A stretch of DNA of 64,000 nt from Occultella glacieicola. GTDB lineage: Bacteria; Actinomycetota; Actinomycetes; Actinomycetales; Beutenbergiaceae. Below are positions 9,314 through 18,098 of this stretch, one piece after another. The position numbers were made by a program, and so were the translations under genes. Below the pieces are notes generated by a model. The model ran no database searches, was not told the DNA's origin, and saw only the letters and a program-made list of their open reading frames with translations. Position 1 is the stretch's first letter. Every line of letters starts with the position of its first letter. The DNA is taken from contig NZ_SMNA01000016.1 of assembly GCF_004353825.1 (NCBI RefSeq), positions 1 to 64,000 of the forward strand, given 5' to 3'.

Positions 9314-10440
9314 TTGTCCTCCTCGTACAGCACGCAGCGAACCTCGTGGCCCTGGTCGTCGCGGATCAACGGTGGTGGCGCGGTGTCGCACCGGCCCGGC
9401 TGGAACGAGTCGCAACGGTCGTGGAACGGGCAGCCGCTGGGACGGGCGAACGGGTGGGGCACCATGCCGCGCACGGGCGCGAGCCGGATGTCCCTGCCCT
9501 GCCCCAGCTTCGGGATCGAGCGCAGCAGTGCCCGGGTGTACGGGTGCCGGGGACTGCGGAAGATCTCGGCGAGATCGCCGCGCTCGACCACGTTGCCCAG
9601 GTACATCACGGCCACCGAGTCGGCGAGCTGGGCGGCCACCCCGAGGTCATGGGTGATCAGCATGATCGCCATGCCGCGCTCGTCACGAAGGGAGGCCAGC
9701 AGTTCCAGGATCTGCGCCTGGGTGGTCACGTCGAGGGCGGTCGTCGGTTCGTCGGCGATGAGGAGTTCAGGGTCGCAGGACAGGGCCATCGCGATCATCA
9801 CGCGCTGGCGCATGCCCCCGCTGAGTTCGAACGGGTAGGCGTCCACCCGCTTCTCGGGTGCGGCGATCCCCACCCGGCGCAGCAGGTCGATCGCTCTCTC
9901 CCGGGCGACGTCCTTGGGCATCGGCGCGTGGAGCTGGATCGCCTCGGTGATCTGGTCGCCCACCCGGTGCACGGCGGACAGGGACGTCATCGGCTCCTGG
10001 AACACCATGGCGATGCGCTTGCCGCGGACCGCCCGGATGATCGCCGGGTCGGCACCGATCAGGCCGACCATGCCCTCCGGAGCGACGGTCGTCTCGGCGG
10101 GCGTCTCGCGGCGCCGCCGCCGGCGGCGGGACCGCCCTCGCGCACGTTCGACCTCGGTCGAGGCCGGGCGGGGCACCCACACCTGACCGCCGACGATGCG
10201 GCCGGGGCGATCCACCAACTGCAGGATCGAGCGGGCCATCACGCTCTTGCCGCAGCCGGACTCGCCGACCACGGCCAGGGTCTCGCCGCGACGGATCGTC
10301 AGGTCGACGCCGTCGACGGCCGTGACGACGCCGTCCTCGAGCTGGAACTCGGTGCGCAGACCGGTCAGCTGGAGCACCGGCGGTGCGTCGGGATCCAGCC
10401 GGCGGCTGGTGGTCTGGTCACTTGTAGGGGTCTGCAGCAT
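9310..10440 (-). CDS. Opp/Dpp-type ABC importer ATPase (OppD-like) with Arg-rich insertion
   Basis: 376 residues from ATG 10440 (in-frame ATG 10452 possible), overlapping oppC by about 23 bp. Walker [10 protein letters not shown], signature LSGGMRQR, Walker [13 protein letters not shown] and the C-terminal CPFHDRC are present. Oddity: between the strand after Walker A and the Q-loop (MVFQEP) there is an extra segment of roughly 30-40 residues that includes seven consecutive arginines ([11 protein letters not shown]). Ordinary OppD lacks it. The other motifs are intact, so the ATPase is probably functional. Confidence 0.92.
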   Translation of the reverse strand: MLQTPTSDQTTSRRLDPDAPPVLQLTGLRTEFQLEDGVVTAVDGVDLTIRRGETLAVVGESGCGKSVMARSILQLVDRPGRIVGGQVWVPRPASTEVERARGRSRRRRRRRETPAETTVAPEGMVGLIGADPAIIRAVRGKRIAMVFQEPMTSLSAVHRVGDQITEAIQLHAPMPKDVARERAIDLLRRVGIAAPEKRVDAYPFELSGGMRQRVMIAMALSCDPELLIADEPTTALDVTTQAQILELLASLRDERGMAIMLITHDLGVAAQLADSVAVMYLGNVVERGDLAEIFRSPRHPYTRALLRSIPKLGQGRDIRLAPVRGMVPHPFARPSGCPFHDRCDSFQPGRCDTAPPPLIRDDQGHEVRCVLYEEDK

Positions 10441-11680
10441 CACGCAATCCATCTCCGACGAAGTTCATGGCCAGCACAGTGATGAAGATCGCCAGGCCCG
10501 GAAGCAGGAGCCACGGCGCCGTCTCGATCGTTCGGATGTTCTGGGCGTCCTGGAGGAGCACACCCCAGCTGACCGCAGGTGCTTGGAGGCCGAGCCCGAG
10601 GAAGCTCAGGGAGGTCTCGGCGAGGATCATCCCGGGGACGGCCATGGTGAGTGACGCGATCACGTGGCTGGAGAACGACGGCACCATGTGGCGGAAGATG
10701 ATCCGGGGTCTGCTGCACCCATCGAGGGTCGCGGCGGTGATGAAGTCCTCGGTCCGTAGCGAGAGGAACTTCCCTCTGACCTGTCTGGCCATGCCGGTCC
10801 AGCCGATCACCGACAAGATGGCGGTGATCGCGAAGTATCGTGCGAGTGGACCCCAGGACGCGGGTATCGCCGCCGAGAGGGCGAGCCACAGCGGCAGCGT
10901 GGGGATCGCCATCAGGAACTCGATGATCCGCTGGATCAGGGTGTCCGGCTTCCCGCCGTAGTAGCCCGAGATGCCGCCGAGGGCGATGCCGAGCACCAGG
11001 CTGATCGCGACTCCGACCAGCCCGATCGACAGCGACACCCGCGACCCGTAGAGGATCCGGCTCAGCGAGTCCCGCCCGGCCCGGTCCGCACCCCAGAGGT
11101 AGAACGGTCGGTCGGGGTCCTCGGGGCCGATGAGGTGGACGTCCATCGGGAAGAGGCCCCACATCTCGTAGGGCTCGCCGCTGACGAAGAACCCGACCGG
11201 GATGTAGCTGTCGGTGTCGATCTCGAACTCGTTGGCGAACGTCTCCGGGTTCTGCGTCACGGTGAAGTCGTGGACGTAGAGGCCGAGGCCCTCGCTGGGG
11301 TGGTAGATGTGCAGCGCCTGTGGTGGCGCGTAGGCGTAGTCGGGGTCCTGGGCCGTGGCGGTCGAGGGTGCCAGGACCTCCGCGAAGGCCATGATCAGGT
11401 AGATGGCCAGGACCACCCAGAGCGCGACGAAGGCGACCTTGTGCCGACGGAAGCGTCGCCAGACCAGTCGCCACTGCGACGCGGTGCCGCCCTGAGCCAG
11501 CGCGGCCCGGGCGAGTTCGGGTGTCGGGCCGGACTCGTCGTCGCCCCCGGGAGACGGGAGGGGAATCTCCATCCCCTCCTGGCTCATGGTGGCGCCCTCG
11601 AGCTCCAGCTCCGACGCGTCCCAGACGTCCGTGGACGTGCCCGAGGCGCCGGTGTCCCGACGTTCTGTCCTCTCCGTCAT
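10418..11680 (-). CDS. Opp-type ABC permease (OppC-like) with large extracytoplasmic loop
   Basis: 420 residues from ATG 11680, which follows AGGAGA by 7 bp and the oppB stop by 2 bp. The first about 75 residues are cytoplasmic and acidic. A first TM (about 85-105) is followed by an insertion of about 100 residues ([10 protein letters not shown] ... [12 protein letters not shown]) before the conserved core of five TMs. The EAA loop is recognisable ([20 protein letters not shown]), and GLGLQ near the end is typical of DppC/OppC. The long loop is shared by permeases that work with very large binding proteins and fits the 672-residue lipoprotein encoded at 18099. Confidence 0.92.
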   Translation of the reverse strand: MTERTERRDTGASGTSTDVWDASELELEGATMSQEGMEIPLPSPGGDDESGPTPELARAALAQGGTASQWRLVWRRFRRHKVAFVALWVVLAIYLIMAFAEVLAPSTATAQDPDYAYAPPQALHIYHPSEGLGLYVHDFTVTQNPETFANEFEIDTDSYIPVGFFVSGEPYEMWGLFPMDVHLIGPEDPDRPFYLWGADRAGRDSLSRILYGSRVSLSIGLVGVAISLVLGIALGGISGYYGGKPDTLIQRIIEFLMAIPTLPLWLALSAAIPASWGPLARYFAITAILSVIGWTGMARQVRGKFLSLRTEDFITAATLDGCSRPRIIFRHMVPSFSSHVIASLTMAVPGMILAETSLSFLGLGLQAPAVSWGVLLQDAQNIRTIETAPWLLLPGLAIFITVLAMNFVGDGLRDAADPYK

Positions 11681-11682
11681 GT

Positions 11683-12681
11683 TCAGCTCTCCTGGTAGCG
11701 GCGTCGGATTCGGGGGTCCCACCAGGCGAGCGCGAGGTCGCTCAGGAGGGTTCCCACCACGGTCAGGGCACTGAGGATCAGGATGAAGCTGCCGACCAGG
11801 TACATGTCCTGGCTGAGTACGCCGCCGAACAGCAGCGGTCCTGTGGTGGGGAGGCTGAGGACGATCGAGATGATCGTCTCGCCGCTGATGAGTCCGGGAA
11901 GGAGCCAGCCGACCGTGCTGAAGAAGGGGCTCAGCGACATCCGGACCGGGTACTTGACCAGGAGCTTCCACTCGGAGAGGCCCTTGGCGCGGGCCGTGAT
12001 GACGTACGGCTTGTAGAGCTCGTCGAGGAGGTTCGCGCGGGTGACCCGGATCAGGCCCGCGGTGCCGGAGATGCCGATGATCAGGATCGGAAGCCAGAGG
12101 TGGGAGGCGAGGTCGAGGACCTTGCCGAGATTCCACGCGGCATCGACATACTCCGGCGAGAACAGACCACCGGCGCTCTGGTCGAAGTATCTGACGCCGA
12201 GCCAGAGGAAGACGAGTGCCAGGAGGAACTCCGGGATCGCCATGCCGACGAAGCCGAAGAACGTCGCGATGTAGTCGCCGGGGGAGTACTGCTTGACGGC
12301 GGAGTAGATGCCCACCGGGAAGGCGACGGCCCAGACGAACAACAGGGTGCTGACCGAAAGGAAGAACGACAGCGCCACGCGATCCCAGATCAACGTCGAG
12401 ACCGGCCGGTTGTACGCGAACGACTGGCCGAAGTCGCCGTGGAAGACGATGTTGCTGATCCAGTTCCAGTACTGCACGAGGAACGGGTCGTCGAGGCCGT
12501 AGCGAACCCGCAGAGCGGCCATCTGCTCGGGGGTGATGACCTGGCCGCGGGACTCCGCCTGCGCCACCAGCGTGGACACGTAGTCGCCGGGCGGCAGTTG
12601 AATGATCCAGAAGGTCACGAACGAGATCGCGACCAGCGTGATCACCATCAGGCCGATGCGCCTGAGTGTGTACTTACCCAT
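11683..12681 (-). CDS. Opp-type ABC permease (OppB-like)
   Basis: 332 residues, six predicted TM helices. The N-terminal TM (RRIGLMVITLVAISFVTFWI) is followed by PPGDY, as in DppB/OppB. An EAA-type loop (TARAKGLSEWKLLVKYPVRM) precedes the last helices. ATG 12681 follows AAGGGGAG by about 7 bp. It is the first gene of a leftward operon: oppB, oppC, oppD, oppF, sialidase-like, six-hairpin-like. No binding-protein gene is in the operon; the likely partner is at 18099-20117 on the other strand. Confidence 0.92.
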   Translation of the reverse strand: MGKYTLRRIGLMVITLVAISFVTFWIIQLPPGDYVSTLVAQAESRGQVITPEQMAALRVRYGLDDPFLVQYWNWISNIVFHGDFGQSFAYNRPVSTLIWDRVALSFFLSVSTLLFVWAVAFPVGIYSAVKQYSPGDYIATFFGFVGMAIPEFLLALVFLWLGVRYFDQSAGGLFSPEYVDAAWNLGKVLDLASHLWLPILIIGISGTAGLIRVTRANLLDELYKPYVITARAKGLSEWKLLVKYPVRMSLSPFFSTVGWLLPGLISGETIISIVLSLPTTGPLLFGGVLSQDMYLVGSFILILSALTVVGTLLSDLALAWWDPRIRRRYQES

Positions 12682-12951
12682 ACCGAGCTCCCCTTCAGTC
12701 CGTCTGGTCGCCGTCGGAGCGGGCTCGTCCGGCCGTGACGGTGGGTCCGGCCCCGCTGGGGGCGGGTCGTGGCGGTCGAGGCGATCCCGTCGTCGGGAGG
12801 GTCGGTGGTCGCGTGTCGTTGCGGCCGGACGGACAGCGCTTCATCGGGCTCCTTGCATATCTACCCACACGCTCGTGAACATGCGGCTTCGGTGATGCTA
12901 ACCGGTCATCGGGGCGATGCGCAACGCCTGGAGGCGACAAAATCGTCAAAC

Positions 12952-13046
12952 GGCATGTTGATGGCATCCGCCAGGAGACTCGTGTTCCGCGCGAAATGCT
13001 CGTCGCCACGGCCGCGTCGATGACCAGCATGGCATACCGCTGGCAT
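12952..13046. promoter_or_regulatory. Control region of the importer operon with GGCAT repeats
   Basis: The 446-bp gap between oppB and the GH127 gene has no credible ORF. TGGCATACC (13030-13038) matches sites at 16960 and 18068 near the GntR gene. GGCAT pairs spaced 11 bp apart occur twice (12952/12963 and 13031/13042). One helical turn between half-sites suggests regulator binding. The promoter itself is not clear. The rest of 12682-12951 and 13047-13127 shows nothing I can name. Confidence 0.45.
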
Positions 13047-13127
13047 GACGGTTGCGGGAACCTTGGCGGGGTCCCGCAGGCGCCCCTTCCAGCGGGTCAG
13101 CCGGTCCGGGTCCGGCGCCGGCGATCG

Positions 13128-15059
13128 TCAGGCGTCGACGGGCATCCAGATCCGCATGGCCTGCCGGTCCCGGTTCGCCCACTGGAAGTAGGGGACCGCC
13201 ACGGCGCGGACCGGCCGGGTGGACCAGGAGCGCGCACCGGAGTAGTAGGGCAGACCCTCGGTGGGTGCGTCGACGAGCTGCCGTGCGGGGACGCTCAGCG
13301 TGGTGGTGCGGCCGACGCCGGGCAGGTCGGTATGGCTGTCGGCCGTGATCGCCTGGAGGTCGGGAACGAGCTGGAGCCGTTCGACGTCGACGTCGCTGTC
13401 CTGGTCGACCTGCTCGAAGCAGTACACCAGCGGACCCCGCTCCAGGGCGAGGCAGCCGCGCAGCGCATCGATGCGCGGGTGGGGGCTGGTGAGGCGGGGG
13501 GGCATGTCGAACCCGAGCCGGATCTCGTCGCCCGGTCGCCAGACGCGACGGATCCGGAGGTAGCCGGAGTGGTTCGTCGTCTCCACCGGTGCACCGTTCA
13601 GGCGGATCTCAGGATCGGCGGTCCAGGACGGGACGCGCAGGGACAGGGTCCACTCGGCGTCCGGCGTCGCTTCCACCCGCACGCTCGTGCCGCCGTCCCA
13701 GGGCAACGTGGTGGCCACCGCCAGGTCCACGTCGCCGGCGCGCAGGCCGGCGCCCAGGACGGCGTCGGCGTACTGGTGCACGGTGATGCCGTCGGGGTCG
13801 GAGGAGCCGAGGTAGTGCTGCAGCGATGCCATCAGCCTGGTCACGTTCGGCGGGCAGCAGGCCGACCAGAACCATCCGTCCCGCCAGCGTGGGTCGCCGA
13901 TCGCCATGGCGTGGTCGGAGCGACGTTGCAGCGGATTCCCCTTGAAGAACTCGAGTCCGTCGAGCGAGACGGAGGCGGCGAACACGTTGTAGAGCGTGCG
14001 CTCGATCAGGTCGGCGTACCGTGCCTCGCCGGTGGCCAGCAGCAGCCGCCAGCTCCAGTGCACGCTGGCGACGGCCGCGCAGGTCTCGTTGTAGGACTGG
14101 TCCGGCGGCAGTTCGTACCCCTCCCCGAAGGCCTCCTTCAGCTGCCGTGACCCGTGGCCGCCGGTGAGCGCGGTGCGCGTGGCCACCATGTCCTCCCACC
14201 GGGCGACCGAGGCGTCCAGGAGCGAGCGGTCACCGGTCTCCAGGTAGACGTCGACGATCCCGGCCTCGAGATACATCGCACGGACGGCGTGGCCGGTCAG
14301 CACCGGCGCCTCCCGCACCCCGAACGCGTCCTGCTGGTAGAGCGGGCCGACGGCGTGCCGGCCGACCATGCCCTGCCCGCGGTCGTCGAGCAGTCGCTGC
14401 GCCAGCTCCAGGTACTCCGGTACCCCGAGGCAGCGGTACAGCTCCACGAGTGCCGTCTCCACGCCCGGGTGACCGTCCAGTTTCGGGAGCCGCTCGGTGA
14501 GGAAGACCTGGACGAGGTGGTCCGCCAGCCGGCGGGCGACCGGGACGAGGCGGTCGTCGCCGGTGCGGGCCAGCGCGGCCACCGCCTGGAACAGGTGTCC
14601 GGCGGTGTAGAGCTCGTGGCTGTTGTTGAGGTCCTGGTACCGCGCCTGCGGCCCGCGGACCTGGTAGGTGGAGTTCAGATAGCCGTCCTCGGCCTGGGCG
14701 GACGCGATCAGCCCCGATGCCGTGGTGACGAACTCCTCGAGCTCGGCGTCGTCGCCGCCGTCGACGAGTTCGTACGCGACCGTCTCGAGCATCTTGTAGA
14801 CGTCCGAGTCCATGTAGACCGGCCCCTGGTGGTCGGCGTCGAGCGCCTCACCGGCGGCCAGCCGCAGGTTGGTGAAGTTGCCGGCCTCGTCGAGCTTGCC
14901 GATGCCGAGCGGGATGCTGGCCGAGCGGTTGACCTGCTGCCAGTGCCGCCACAGCCCGCCGGTGAGGGCGGCGCTGCGGACCGGCCGCTGCACGGCCACC
15001 GCCTGCGGCGTCGGGACGATCGGTCCGCGGGCGGACGTCGTGGTGTTGATGGTCGTCAT
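13128..15059 (-). CDS. Beta-L-arabinofuranosidase (GH127)
   Basis: 643 residues. The second of two adjacent ATGs is preferred because GAGGAG then has a 5-bp spacer; 15062 is the alternative. The GH127 metal/catalytic set is present: NETC with Glu325 and Cys327, and CCPPN with Cys401-Cys402. These correspond to Glu338, Cys340, Cys417 and Cys418 of HypBA1, where a zinc-bound cysteine is the nucleophile. An (alpha/alpha)6 barrel is followed by two beta-sandwich regions. No signal peptide, so it acts on imported oligosaccharides. It is third in the operon after the GntR and alpha/beta hydrolase genes (21-bp gap). Confidence 0.9.
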   Translation of the reverse strand: MTTINTTTSARGPIVPTPQAVAVQRPVRSAALTGGLWRHWQQVNRSASIPLGIGKLDEAGNFTNLRLAAGEALDADHQGPVYMDSDVYKMLETVAYELVDGGDDAELEEFVTTASGLIASAQAEDGYLNSTYQVRGPQARYQDLNNSHELYTAGHLFQAVAALARTGDDRLVPVARRLADHLVQVFLTERLPKLDGHPGVETALVELYRCLGVPEYLELAQRLLDDRGQGMVGRHAVGPLYQQDAFGVREAPVLTGHAVRAMYLEAGIVDVYLETGDRSLLDASVARWEDMVATRTALTGGHGSRQLKEAFGEGYELPPDQSYNETCAAVASVHWSWRLLLATGEARYADLIERTLYNVFAASVSLDGLEFFKGNPLQRRSDHAMAIGDPRWRDGWFWSACCPPNVTRLMASLQHYLGSSDPDGITVHQYADAVLGAGLRAGDVDLAVATTLPWDGGTSVRVEATPDAEWTLSLRVPSWTADPEIRLNGAPVETTNHSGYLRIRRVWRPGDEIRLGFDMPPRLTSPHPRIDALRGCLALERGPLVYCFEQVDQDSDVDVERLQLVPDLQAITADSHTDLPGVGRTTTLSVPARQLVDAPTEGLPYYSGARSWSTRPVRAVAVPYFQWANRDRQAMRIWMPVDA

Positions 15060-15080
15060 CATGGCTCCTCGGGGTGGGGA

Positions 15081-16163
15081 TCAGGATCGGCGGTCCAACT
15101 CGTGGGCGAGCATGGCGACCGCGTAGTCCGAGACCTTGTGCTCGCCGTGGGTGGGGTCGTCGATGACCTCCCAGTCCCCGCCCAGGGCGCCGGCGCGGTC
15201 GCGTACGGGCTGGGCGTAGCTGCGGTGACCGACCCCGGGGAAGCAGGACGGGTCGAACCGGTTCAGGATCTGCAGCTGACGTCGACCGGCGCCGGCCGCG
15301 CCGAGGAGGTAGAGGTCGAGATAGCCGGCGATGTCGTACAGGCCGGGAAGGCTCTCCCGTCGCTGCTCCCAGTCGCCGAAGTTCGGGTGTTCGGCCGGAT
15401 GGGGGCGCAGATAGAACGGCCACGTCCCGGCCACCTGGATGCTCAGCGTGACCCGGGGATCGATGGCCGCGTGCAGCACCGTGGTCCACGCGCCGCCCGA
15501 GAAACCGAAGGTCACGACGTCGGTCAGCGGCGCCGCCCGCGCGACGTGGTTGAGCAGCGCGAGCACGGGCTCGAGGAAGAACGTGGCGGTGCAGAAGTCC
15601 GGGCGTTCGTAGGCGCCGAACCGCTCGTGGCTGGCCGGGTCGGCCGGTGGCGGGGCGTCGGACGTGGGCAGGTCCATCACCGGTGCGTTCCACCCCTGCA
15701 GCGGCATGTCGACCGCCGCCACCCGGTAGCCGCGGTCGAGGAGCGTCTGCATCGCCGCGAGCCGCGGCCGGTGGTAGACGGGCTTGCCGGCGTTCCCGTG
15801 ACCGGCGAGGAAGAAGCCCAGCCGGCCCGGCTCGGGGCGGCGCGGGTGGACCAGATAACTGGTCGACGCCAGCCCGTGCGACATCGATGACGTGGCCCGG
15901 TCCACGCCGCCGTGGTCGAGCGGGTCCAGGTCGGCGATGGTGACGCCGGAGTTGATCGAGGGGGTGGCCGAGGGCAGGCCGGCTCCCTTCCACAGGTGGT
16001 CGATCAACCGTCGACGGCGGTCGGCCACGTCCTCGGTCGAGCGGACGGTGAGCAGTCGGTCGACATCGACCCCGACGGCCTCCGCGGGCATCGTTCGCCA
16101 GCCCGGGCCGCGGCTCGCCTCGATCGTGGCGTCCACCACCGGACGTGGCCGGGTCGCGGTCAC
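15081..16163 (-). CDS. Alpha/beta hydrolase (putative carbohydrate esterase)
   Basis: 360 residues from a GTG at 16163 overlapping the gntR stop as GTGA. The nucleophile elbow GFSGG (220-224, Ser222) and an oxyanion region GHGNAG (121-126) are clear; His in PTHGEHK near the C-terminus is the likely catalytic histidine. No signal peptide is seen. Position between a GntR regulator and GH127 suggests removal of acetyl or other ester groups from arabinose- or galacturonate-containing oligosaccharides. The family is broad, so substrate is unknown. Confidence 0.75.
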   Translation of the reverse strand: MTATRPRPVVDATIEASRGPGWRTMPAEAVGVDVDRLLTVRSTEDVADRRRRLIDHLWKGAGLPSATPSINSGVTIADLDPLDHGGVDRATSSMSHGLASTSYLVHPRRPEPGRLGFFLAGHGNAGKPVYHRPRLAAMQTLLDRGYRVAAVDMPLQGWNAPVMDLPTSDAPPPADPASHERFGAYERPDFCTATFFLEPVLALLNHVARAAPLTDVVTFGFSGGAWTTVLHAAIDPRVTLSIQVAGTWPFYLRPHPAEHPNFGDWEQRRESLPGLYDIAGYLDLYLLGAAGAGRRQLQILNRFDPSCFPGVGHRSYAQPVRDRAGALGGDWEVIDDPTHGEHKVSDYAVAMLAHELDRRS

Positions 16164-16894
16164 CGGGCGAAGCCACCGCCCACGGTGGGCTGCGGGCGGG
16201 ACAGGAAGACGATCGTCTGGTCACGGACCCGGAGGATGTGTGACTCGAGGGCCGCGCGGGCGCCGGGTCCGTCGCCGGCGTCGAGTGCCTCGACGATCTC
16301 GCGGTGCTCGACCACGGCGGCGTCCAGCCGGTCCCGGTTCATCGGCGCCTCCATCCCGGCGCGGGTGACGTGGATGCTCAGGTGCAGGTCGTCGTGCAGG
16401 GCGAGCAGCTTCGGGAAGCCGGACATCTCCACGAGCGTGCGGTGGAAGCGGCTGTCGTTCTCGCGGAAGGCGATGTACTGCGCCGGATCCTGGAGCGCGG
16501 CTTCGGCGAGCCGGCCCGCCTCGGCCACCAGATCGTGCAGGATCTGCGGGGCGGCCGGCCCCTCCTGCTCGGTGTACCGGCGCAGGCTGTGCGACTCGAT
16601 CATCACGCGGAGCTCGAACAACTCGTACAAGGAGGAGAGTGAGGGGACGGCCACGGTGAAACCCGCGGTGGCGTCGTAGGCGAGCAGGCCGCGTTCGTGC
16701 AGCCGGCCGACCGCGCTGCGCACCGGTGTGCGGCTCATCCCGAGTTTCCGGGCGAACTCCCGGATCGGGACCGTCTGCCCCGGCTGCGGGTGCTCCTCGG
16801 TCAGCCAGGTGACCAGCGCGTCGTGCGCGCGGTTCTCCAGGGTCTTCTCGCTGACCTGCTCCGGGGGTCGCGTCCCTGCCATCGACGTTGCCAC
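16160..16894 (-). CDS. GntR-family (FadR/FCD-type) transcriptional regulator
   Basis: 244 residues from GTG 16894, preceded by GGGAGG with a 6-bp spacer; an upstream extension is open but would cross the operator. Residues about 20-85 are the winged helix (PIREFARKLGMSRTPVRSAVGRLHERGLL). The rest is an FCD-type all-helical ligand domain with histidines at spaced positions (FHRTL, SIHVT, EHREI, ESHIL) suited to metal-carboxylate binding. Genes for the hydrolase and GH127 follow, and a divergent aldolase/binding-protein pair is on the other side. It likely responds to a uronate or related acid and binds the TGGTATGCCA-like sites nearby. Confidence 0.85.
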   Translation of the reverse strand: MATSMAGTRPPEQVSEKTLENRAHDALVTWLTEEHPQPGQTVPIREFARKLGMSRTPVRSAVGRLHERGLLAYDATAGFTVAVPSLSSLYELFELRVMIESHSLRRYTEQEGPAAPQILHDLVAEAGRLAEAALQDPAQYIAFRENDSRFHRTLVEMSGFPKLLALHDDLHLSIHVTRAGMEAPMNRDRLDAAVVEHREIVEALDAGDGPGARAALESHILRVRDQTIVFLSRPQPTVGGGFAR

Positions 16895-16959
16895 GTAGAT
16901 CCTCCCATCCGCACCGCGGAGCGATGCGCTCGAGCCCGCTGCTCGTTGCGGTCCGCCCA

Positions 16960-16969
16960 TGGTATGCCA
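16960..16969. promoter_or_regulatory. Putative GntR operator TGGTATGCCA
   Basis: It lies in the divergent region between the GntR start (16894) and the aldolase start (17077). TGGTATGCCA is a near palindrome fitting the FadR-subfamily pattern TNGTNNACNA, similar to the known UxuR/ExuR core TGGTATACCA. Related sites are at 13030 and 18068. Confidence 0.55.
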
Positions 16970-17076
16970 TTTGCGCCGTCCGTTCGGGCTCGTTCCTGCC
17001 GCGAGGGTCCTCGATCGCGGCCGACGGCATGGTCCGGCCTTGACAACATGCAGGTCGTCCCCGAAGGATGACGTAC

Positions 17077-18051
17077 ATGCCACTGGCATTCACACCTTCC
17101 GAAGAAGCGTCCCCCCACCGACTGCACGGCGTGCTCCCGCCGGTCGTGCTCCCGATGACCCCGGACGGCGAGGTCGACTCGGCCTCGTTGGAGTCACACG
17201 TCAACCACCTGGTGGTCGCCGGTGTGCACGGGCTCTGGGCGAACGGCACCACCGGCGAGTTCTACTCCCTGGACGGGGAGGGCCGCGCCGAGGTGGTGCG
17301 GCTGTGCGTCAAGGCCGCCGCGGGACGGGTGCCGGTGGTGGCACACGTGGGTGACACCTCCACGAGTCTCGCGGTGCGGCATGCCCGCGAGGCGCTCGCC
17401 GCCGGGGCCGCGTTGGTCTCGGTCCTGCCGCCCTATTTCGTGGGATTCGGTCAGGACGAGCTGAAGGCCCACTATCGGGCCCTGGCGCACGCGATCGACG
17501 GCCCGGTCGTGGCCTACCACCTGCCCCAGTTCATCCCGGCCACCCTCTCGATCGGCTCGATCGTCGAGCTCGTCGCCGAGGGGGTGCTGTGCGGTGCGAA
17601 GGACAGCAGTTCGGACATGGTGTGGCTGCGTCGGCTGCAGCGCCGTCTGCGGGAGGCCGGCACCCCGCTTCCCTGCCTCACCGGTGGGTCCTCCGTCGCC
17701 GATCTCGGCTACCTGCTCGGCGCCGTCGGTTCGGTCGCCTCGACCGGCAACCTCACCCCACGCCACCTGGTGCGCCAGTACGCGGCGGCGCGAGCCGGCG
17801 ACTGGGACCTGGTCCTGGCCCTCCAGGACCAGAGCGAGGAACTGATCGAACTGCTGGCTCCCCCGGGGACCGTCGCGGCACCGGGACTGACCACGACCGT
17901 GTACAAGTACCTGCTCAGCGCCCTCGGCCGGATCGAGTCCGAGCACAGCGCGGCACCCCAGTCCCAACTGACGGCTCAGGATCGCCGGCACCTGGACGAA
18001 CGCGTGCTGCCAGTCATCGACCGCCTGGAGGGTCCCGGCGACCGCGCCTGA
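17077..18051 (+). CDS. DHDPS/N-acetylneuraminate lyase family aldolase or dehydratase
   Basis: 324 residues. ATG 17077 is chosen because GAAGGA is 8 bp upstream (17068 would overlap the SD). TIM-barrel class I aldolase motifs are seen: GTTGE (57-61), Tyr147 in AYHLP and the Schiff-base Lys175 in GAKDSSSD. In pectin loci this family includes 2-keto-3-deoxygluconate aldolase and 5-dehydro-4-deoxyglucarate dehydratase, both acting on uronate products. The exact reaction is not decided by these motifs. It is divergent from the GntR gene and 47 bp before the binding-protein gene. Confidence 0.85.
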   Translation: MPLAFTPSEEASPHRLHGVLPPVVLPMTPDGEVDSASLESHVNHLVVAGVHGLWANGTTGEFYSLDGEGRAEVVRLCVKAAAGRVPVVAHVGDTSTSLAVRHAREALAAGAALVSVLPPYFVGFGQDELKAHYRALAHAIDGPVVAYHLPQFIPATLSIGSIVELVAEGVLCGAKDSSSDMVWLRRLQRRLREAGTPLPCLTGGSSVADLGYLLGAVGSVASTGNLTPRHLVRQYAAARAGDWDLVLALQDQSEELIELLAPPGTVAAPGLTTTVYKYLLSALGRIESEHSAAPQSQLTAQDRRHLDERVLPVIDRLEGPGDRA

Positions 18052-18067
18052 ACCGGCTCCAGTCAAC

Positions 18068-18077
18068 TGGCATACCA
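18068..18077. promoter_or_regulatory. Putative GntR operator TGGCATACCA
   Basis: It sits in the 47-bp gap between the aldolase gene and the binding-protein gene, 21 bp before the start at 18099. It is the mirror form of TGGTATGCCA at 16960. It may allow separate control of the binding protein. Confidence 0.5.
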
Positions 18078-18098
18078 TCCCCGATGAAGAGGAGAACA

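Noticed and set aside
5096-9838. Three forward open frames of 417-533 codons (5096-6349, 6762-8363, 8288-9838)
   Set aside because: They are antisense to genes with full motif sets, and the translations are Gly/Arg/Gln-rich with no domain.
17078-17088. TGCCACTGGCA palindrome as a GntR operator
   Set aside because: It lies within the first codons of the aldolase and lacks the TGG-N4-CCA form of the other sites.
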